NCBI GenBank assembly: GCA_963383645.1
Contig: OY726558.1
Location: 180,999,634-181,063,633 of the forward strand
Source: Muscardinus avellanarius
Taxonomy: Eukaryota > Chordata > Mammalia > Rodentia > Gliridae
Direction of reading: 5' to 3'
DNA length: 64,000 bases
Numbering within the stretch: the first letter of the stretch is position 1; each line of letters opens with the position of its first letter. The notes under the pieces were generated by a model. It was not told the origin of the DNA, did no database searches, and saw only the letters and a program-made list of their open reading frames with translations. The position numbers and the translations under genes are program-made. Positions 59,131 to 64,000 of this stretch are shown here, piece by piece.

Positions 59131-59374
59131 GAGACTTGGGAAAAAATGAAGCCATCTAATGATGGACTTTAGCTGGCCAATTATCATTTTGTAATTAAGA
59201 AACATTGCCATTGCCAACCTTTAAAAACATAGTGACTCAGTTACAATTCTACTGTCAAATAATCTAAAAACTATTTTTTCAATTCATTTGTTGTATGTTT
59301 ATAAGTGATTGCTTCTTTAGCCAAGATATTTGGTGGATTTAAGAATTTTTTTAGACAAGATATTCTTCAGGTAT

Positions 59375-59438
<64 letters not shown>

Positions 59439-60110
59439 GTATAGTGGTGCTATGGAGTACAAAAATAGGATTGGCATCCACTTTTGTGCATTTTTCTAAA
59501 TTGCTTTCATGCATTAGTAAAATCTGATTCTACTTTATTCATTGAGTCCTCATTTCCCTTGCTGCTTTTCTCCCTGGGCTAACCAATTAATCTGTCCTCT
59601 TATATAATACTCATTTGCCACTTAAAGCAATCAGGATGTTCCTCTCCCTCTATTCAGATAATACTTCTATAAAGTATTCCTAAGGCCTTCTGCTGATTAT
59701 AGACTAAACTGGCTCAGAGTTCTCTTTGTTCCAAACCTACTAGCATAATTTCCAATGTTACAGCTTGCTGCAATTTGAAAATAAAGAAAGCACAAGGACA
59801 CTGAATGCTACTTAAGAAAATCCAAGTGTTCAAAGTGACAACACATTAAGAAAGTCACCTTAGCTACATGCTGTTACCCTCAACCCAGAATGCCACAGGA
59901 ACCTTAAAATCAGCTTTTTAAGAGACCTCTTCTTGAGCAGATTTTTAAAGGTTCCATAAACTATAAAAATAACATGTAAGTGAATAGGCAGAAGTTATGT
60001 ATTTATTTATAGAAAAGAGCATATAAGTACATGGTAGAATGTGTATTATTTTCTGAAAACATCCTCTCTATGAATTCAGAACTATCTATCATTTAAAATT
60101 ACTTAGGGGA
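59131..60110. other. Unassigned sequence with a (GT)n array
   Basis: Apart from the microsatellite at 59,376-59,433, no gene or repeat family recognised. Confidence 0.5.
59376..59433. repeat. (GT)n microsatellite
   Basis: About 29 uninterrupted GT units, the longest dinucleotide array in the window. Frames of 64-65 codons on both strands are translations of it. Confidence 0.98.
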
Positions 60111-60114
60111 TTTT

Positions 60115-60595
60115 CTATAGTTTGGATCTGGAATGTTCCTCCAAGGCTCAAGTGTTAATGCCTTAATTCCTGGAGTGGTACTATTGGGCCATGGTGGGAT
60201 CTTTATTTATTTATGTATTTATTTTTTGTCGTACTGGGGATGGAACCCAGGGGCATTCTACCTCTGAGGTACACCTCCAGCCCTATTGTTTTTTCTTCCT
60301 TATTTGGAAACAGAGTCTCACTGAGTTGCAAAGGTCCTCACTAAGTAGCTGAGGCTGTCCGTGAACCAGGATCCTCCTGTCTCAGCCTCCCAAATGCTGG
60401 GATTACAAGCATGCACCACCACGCCCGGCTCATGGTGGAAATCTTTAAAAGGTGGGTCCTACTAGAAAGTCTTGGATAATAGGGTACATATCCTAGAAGA
60501 GAATTATGGTCTCTTCTAGTCTCCTTCTTGTTTCATTCTAAGCCATGAAATAAGTGGCCTTCCTCAATCATACACTCCTTCCATGATCTTCTTGT
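60115..60595 (+). mobile_element. MaLR-type LTR, plus strand, split by a SINE
   Basis: tatagtttggatctggaatg and gttcctccaaggctcaagtg start the LTR. After the SINE at 60,205-60,430 it continues with aatctttaaaaggtgggtcc, tactagaaagtcttggataa, ttcattctaagccatgaaat and ccttccatgatctt. The 3' end of the LTR is cut off at about 60,595. Confidence 0.78.
60205..60430 (-). mobile_element. B1-dID SINE, type A, nested in MaLR LTR
   Basis: (TTTA)n then tcgtactggggatggaaccc, gcattctacctctgaggtac, gtccgtgaaccaggatcctc and ccaccacgcccggct. It is one of the best preserved type A copies. Target-site duplication: catggtgggatcttt at 60,190-60,204 and catggtggaaatcttt at 60,431-60,446. Confidence 0.96.
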
Positions 60596-60604
60596 TTTTT
60601 TTAA

Positions 60605-61078
60605 TTTCTATTTTCATTTTGTTGTTATCTGAAAAGATGCAGGAAATTATATTTTATTAATTTGTTGGTGCTTGCTTTGTGGCCCAGGATGTATTTTATT
60701 ATGAATAAGGTTCTATGTACAGCTGAAAAGAGTGTATATTCATTGTTTTCTGGATGAAATATTCTGTATATGTCTATTAGGTCCATTTGGTTTATAGTGT
60801 TCTTTAGGTCTAAAAAGTCTTTGCTCAGTTGTTTTCTTGAAAATCCAATGGTGTCAGTGATGTCTTGAAGTCTTTCAATATTATTTTATTTCGGTCTATT
60901 TGAGACTTGATGTCCCAAAGAGCATGTTTTACAAATATGGGTGCACCTCCATTGGGGGCATAAATATTTATCATTATATCTTTTGGATATGGATATCTTT
61001 GGCTGTAAAATTAGTTTCTTGAAAGTAGCATGTAGTTGGATTATACTTTTTAATCTATATTGCCAGTCTATGTCTTTT
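60605..61078 (-). pseudogene. L1 ORF2 endonuclease-domain fragment, minus strand
   Basis: On the minus strand, 60,968-60,939 translates as NIYAPNGGAP, the conserved L1 endonuclease motif. Further along, residues such as ALWDIKSQID, TEYFIQKTMNIHSF and ATKQAPTN follow the ORF2 endonuclease order, and IISCIFSDNNKMKIE (about 60,650-60,606) corresponds to the end of that domain. Several stops interrupt it. It is unrelated in order to the L1 at 61,490, so the two are separate fragments. Confidence 0.8.
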
Positions 61079-61080
61079 AC

Positions 61081-61490
61081 TTGAGGGGGGGCAGGAATGA
61101 TACCATTTCTAAAAAGACTTCCCCTTCAATATGACTGTGATATTGCAACCAAGGAAGGAAGTACATTCTGTCTAATGCTGCTGTTGAGCCCTTTCACCTA
61201 TCCAGTCTCCTGGACTGATGAGATTCCTCTCCTCGTTCTGAGAGCTTCAGTCTGTGTGCTAGAGAGAAGAGTGTGGTTGCATCAGCAGTATATCCTGATC
61301 TTTTTGTGCATAAAGAATATGGATCCAGGGGTGAGGATGGAGGTCTATGGTAGGATGTGAAAGTACCTGCTTACAGCCTGACCCAGATCCATCCCAGATC
61401 TACCCCTGTCTGCTTCAGTCCTTATCATAGAATTCAGACTGCTTATTTCAAATAAAAGCACCCTTTGATATGCTCTGCAGACTTGTCAAG
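61081..61490 (+). repeat. LTR-like segment between L1 fragments
   Basis: The segment is GC-richer than its flanks and contains AATAAAAG at about 61,452, followed by a tgatatgctctgcagacttg boundary as in an LTR R/U5. It starts tgaggggggg after tttact. No retroviral genes adjoin it. I could not confirm target-site duplications; the 87-codon frame at 61,097-61,360 has no domain. Confidence 0.35.
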
Positions 61491-62514
61491 GTTCTTTATA
61501 GTTTCCTTTTCTGTATGAAAGCTTTTAATACAATCCCATGTATTGCTCCTTCTCTTAATTTCTTGTGCCTTTGAGGGTCTGTTGAGAAACCTCTTCCTAT
61601 ATGTTGAAGTGTTGGGCCCATGCCCTCTTCAAGGAGCTGCCTTAACATCTCTGGTTTGATTTCCAAGTCTTTGATCCATACAGAATGCAGGTTGATAAAG
61701 TGAGGTTTATTTCTGTATTTCTAAATATGGTTTAAGAGTTTTTGCCAAAACCATTTGTTGAAGAGGCTATATTTTTTCCAGTGTATTTTTTTTTTTTGCC
61801 CCTTCATCAGAAATTGGCTCTAAGTTTGTGGATTTGTTTCTGAGACTTCTATTCTGTTCCATTGATCTATGTGTCTGTTTTTGTGCCAGTACAAGGCTGT
61901 TTTTATTACTATGGCTTTGTAGTATGGTCTGAAGTCAGGTATTGTGATGCCTCCTGCATGCTTCTTGTTGCTGAGAAAAACTTTGGCTATTCTGGGTATT
62001 TTGTTTTTCCAAATAAATTTATATTTCTTTTTTTTTTTTTCAAAACTAGGATGGAACCTAGGGTCATTCTACCTCCAAGCAACATCCCAGCCCCTATTTT
62101 TTATTCTTTATTTTGAAACAGGGCCTCACTGAGTTGCTGAGGCTGTCTTCAAACTGCAATCCTCTTGTCTTAGCTTCCCAAATGCTGTGATTACCATCAT
62201 GTGCCACCATGCCCGGCTGTTTCAAATGAATTTAAAGACTAAGTTTTCTATGTATGGTAGGAATAACCTTGGTAATTTAATGGATATTGCATTAAATATA
62301 TAGATCAGTTTTGGAAGTATGGCCATTTTGATGATATTTATTCTGCCTATCCAAGAGCATGTAAGAGCTTCACATCCTCTAAGGTCTTATTTGATTTATC
62401 TTTTCAATGTTTTATAATTTTTTACAGGTCTTTTATCTCCTCTTTTAGGTTTATTCCTAAGTGGTTTATTTTGTGTGGGATATTGTAAGTGGAAGTATTT
62501 TCTAATTTTTTCAG
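61491..62514 (-). mobile_element. L1 ORF2 fragment, minus strand (3' part of an inverted L1)
   Basis: Read on the minus strand, ORF2 runs from the post-reverse-transcriptase region (GINLK-like bases at 62,460, [13 protein letters not shown] at 62,370-62,330) to the part near ctttcatacagaaaagg at 61,520. The plus-strand text shows the familiar reverse phrases cttctattctgttccattga and atggctttgtagtatggtct. A SINE is inserted at 62,022-62,219. The 3' end of ORF2 and the untranslated region are missing at the junction with the LTR-like segment. Confidence 0.85.
62022..62219 (-). mobile_element. B1-dID SINE, type A, nested in L1
   Basis: T-rich head, aaaactaggatggaacctag, gtcattctacctccaagcaa, acagggcctcactgagttgc, ccaccatgcccggctg. 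The B1 duplicated segment is missing, giving a short form by a separate deletion. Target-site duplication: ttccaaataaattta at 62,007-62,021 and tttcaaatgaattta at 62,220-62,234. Confidence 0.95.
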
Positions 62515-63245
62515 TAGATTTATACAGTGCCATTATCACATTAATACCATAACCAAATAAAGTCAGCTCCAGAAAAGAAAACTAGAGGTCTACATTATTG
62601 ATAAACATTAACAAAAACTGCTAACAACATACTATCAATACACATTCAAAACCACATCAAGAAAATCATACACCATGACCTAGTAGGGTTCATCACAGGG
62701 ATGCAAGGCTGATTTAGCATATAAAAAGCAATCCATGTACTTCATCACACACACAGAACCAAAGACAAAAATCACATGATAATTTCAATAAATGTTGTAA
62801 AATCACTAAAAAAATCCAACACTCATTTATGCTTAAACCACCCAGATAATTGGAATACAAGGAATATATCTCAACATCATAAAGGCAATAAACAACAGGC
62901 CTATAGTCAACATCATATTGAATGGGAAAAAACTGCATGAACTGCCCTTAAACACAGGAACAAGACAATGATATCCATTATCAGAATATTTTTTTGATAA
63001 AGTACTTGAAATTCTAGCCAGCGCAATAAGGCAAGAAAAGAAAATCAAAGGAGCAGAAATAGAAAAGAAGGACTAAAACTATCACTATTTGCAGATGACA
63101 TGATACTATACTTAGAAGACCCCCCCAAAAAAAAAACTTCCAAGAAGTTTATAGAAATGATCAACAAATTCAGCAAAGTATCTGAATACAAACTTTATCT
63201 TAAAATATCAGAAGCTTTTCTGTATGACACCCATAACATTCTTAA
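62515..63245 (+). pseudogene. L1 ORF2 reverse transcriptase fragment, plus strand (inverted 5' part)
   Basis: The plus frame at 63,085-63,120 reads LFADDMILYLED, the reverse transcriptase YADD-type active-site box. Upstream, NHMIISIN at about 62,770-62,800 is the region of the first catalytic Asp, which is lost here (Asn and changed downstream residues). gtagggttcatcacagggat at 62,683 corresponds to the preceding conserved block. C and A runs at 63,120-63,138 break the frame. The part stops near 63,235, just upstream in ORF2 of where the minus-oriented fragment begins. Confidence 0.88.
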
Positions 63246-63336
63246 AGGACTTACTTAAATATAAACCTTCCTGATCTATGTTGTTGTATATTTTTCTTTC
63301 TTATCACCTGGATTCTATTTTATTTATTTTTTATTT

Positions 63337-63593
63337 TTTGTACTGGATATTGAACCCAGGGCTTTGTATCTACAAGCTCTACCCCTAGCTTGCCCTTTTT
63401 TAAATTTTCTTTTTTTCCTCTCTTTCCTTTCTTTATTTCTTCTTTCTTTTTCTAAAACAAAATGAACAAAAGCCACGGTTTCACTAATTTGCTGAGGGTC
63501 TCTTAAAATTGCTGAGGATGGCCTTGAACCTACAGTCCCCCTGCCTCAACAGCTCTAGTACTAAATTAAAGGTGTGTACCATCACACCTAGCT
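63337..63593 (-). mobile_element. B1-dID SINE, type B-like, with expanded pyrimidine linker
   Basis: ttgtactggatattgaaccc, ggctttgtatctacaagctc, a T/C-rich linker at 63,392-63,453, then tttcactaatttgctgaggg and ccatcacacctagct. The linker is about twice the normal length. Confidence 0.88.
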
Positions 63594-64000
63594 AAAATAG
63601 GGATATATTACTAATGCCCAATAAATTCTGTCTATTTCCTTTTTATGGCGCTCCTATTTATAAACAGGACTAAGTGCAAATATATTTCCTATAAGAGAGA
63701 TACCATACTTAAGGAAACTTGCCTAATTTTTACTGAAGAAAATAAACACAAAGTTTAAACTTGTCACTTATTAAGTAAAAAAAAAAACTTCATGAAAAAG
63801 TCAATTCAAATTAAGAAATAAATTATATAATTTGAAGAAAATAATATTTATTTATAAAAATAAATATACCCCATATTTAAATAATACAAATGAATCAAAA
63901 TGACATGTCAATTGATAACTAAAATGTCACATTTTGGTGGATGAGCTTGGATAGAAAAATTTATCTCTTTTAGATTTATTTTCTTCAAATAATTCACAAA
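63594..64000. other. AT-rich DNA, no feature recognised
   Basis: About 400 bases with no recognised repeat or gene up to the window edge. Confidence 0.5.

Noticed and set aside
58775..59217. Overlapping 91- and 96-codon frames in GC-richer sequence that might suggest an exon
   Set aside because: The whole stretch follows the block order of a MaLR LTR.

Overview
The window is AT-rich mammalian nuclear DNA with no gene that I can support. All open frames are short, and the few that carry recognisable protein are fossils of transposons. The best organism clue is the dominant SINE: a B1 (7SL-derived) body of about 120 nt joined to a shortened, tRNA-Ala/ID-like 3' part. On the + strand of a forward copy it runs from a gtggtggtgcatgc-type start to an end near ccccagtacc. 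On the opposite strand it reads ggtactgggg...cccggct. B1-dID composites of this type are known from non-murid rodents (squirrel, dormouse, beaver and pocket-mouse related lineages). The copies do not look like the ordinary squirrel consensus I know, so I place the window only as 'non-murid rodent', by inference.

I separate three SINE sequence types by eye. Type A has gcattctacctctgagctac with gttgcagagggcctc and a gtccgtgaacc-like stretch. Type B has ggctttctacctccaggctac, acagggtctcactaagttgctgag and gctggctttgaacc. Type C has ggaagcccttctacctccgg, is CpG-rich and little diverged, and lacks about 20 nt of the duplicated segment in the B1 part. Types A and B look older and C youngest.

Layout. 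0-5 kb: an LTR-like remnant, an L1 3' end, and a decayed Tigger/pogo-type transposase (about 1.9-3.35 kb). 5-19 kb: scattered SINEs, an MLT1-like LTR, an ID element, and several L1 3' fragments on both strands. 19-28.8 kb: mostly anonymous AT-rich DNA with four SINEs and long (CA)n and (AT)n arrays. 28.8-34.3 kb: an L1 fragment, an LTR-like remnant, a Tigger-like non-autonomous element, a MaLR LTR and a dense SINE cluster. 35.4-37.6 kb: an L1 insertion with target-site duplications, a 5' inversion (twin priming) and a type C SINE nested in it. 38.4-40 kb: a GC-richer tract and two adjacent minus-strand open frames that may be a decayed retrocopy. 44.4-49.3 kb: two more inverted L1 structures. 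50-60 kb: SINEs, two MaLR LTRs and microsatellites. 60.1-63.3 kb: a MaLR LTR split by a SINE, an L1 endonuclease-domain fragment, an LTR-like segment, and a fourth inverted L1 that includes the reverse transcriptase active-site region.

No previously undescribed functional system is visible. The most informative content is the record of retrotransposition: repeated 5'-inverted L1 insertions, nested SINEs with preserved target-site duplications, a young SINE type with an internal deletion, and microsatellites that start exactly at SINE tails. Family names below rest on remembered consensus features, not on a database search.
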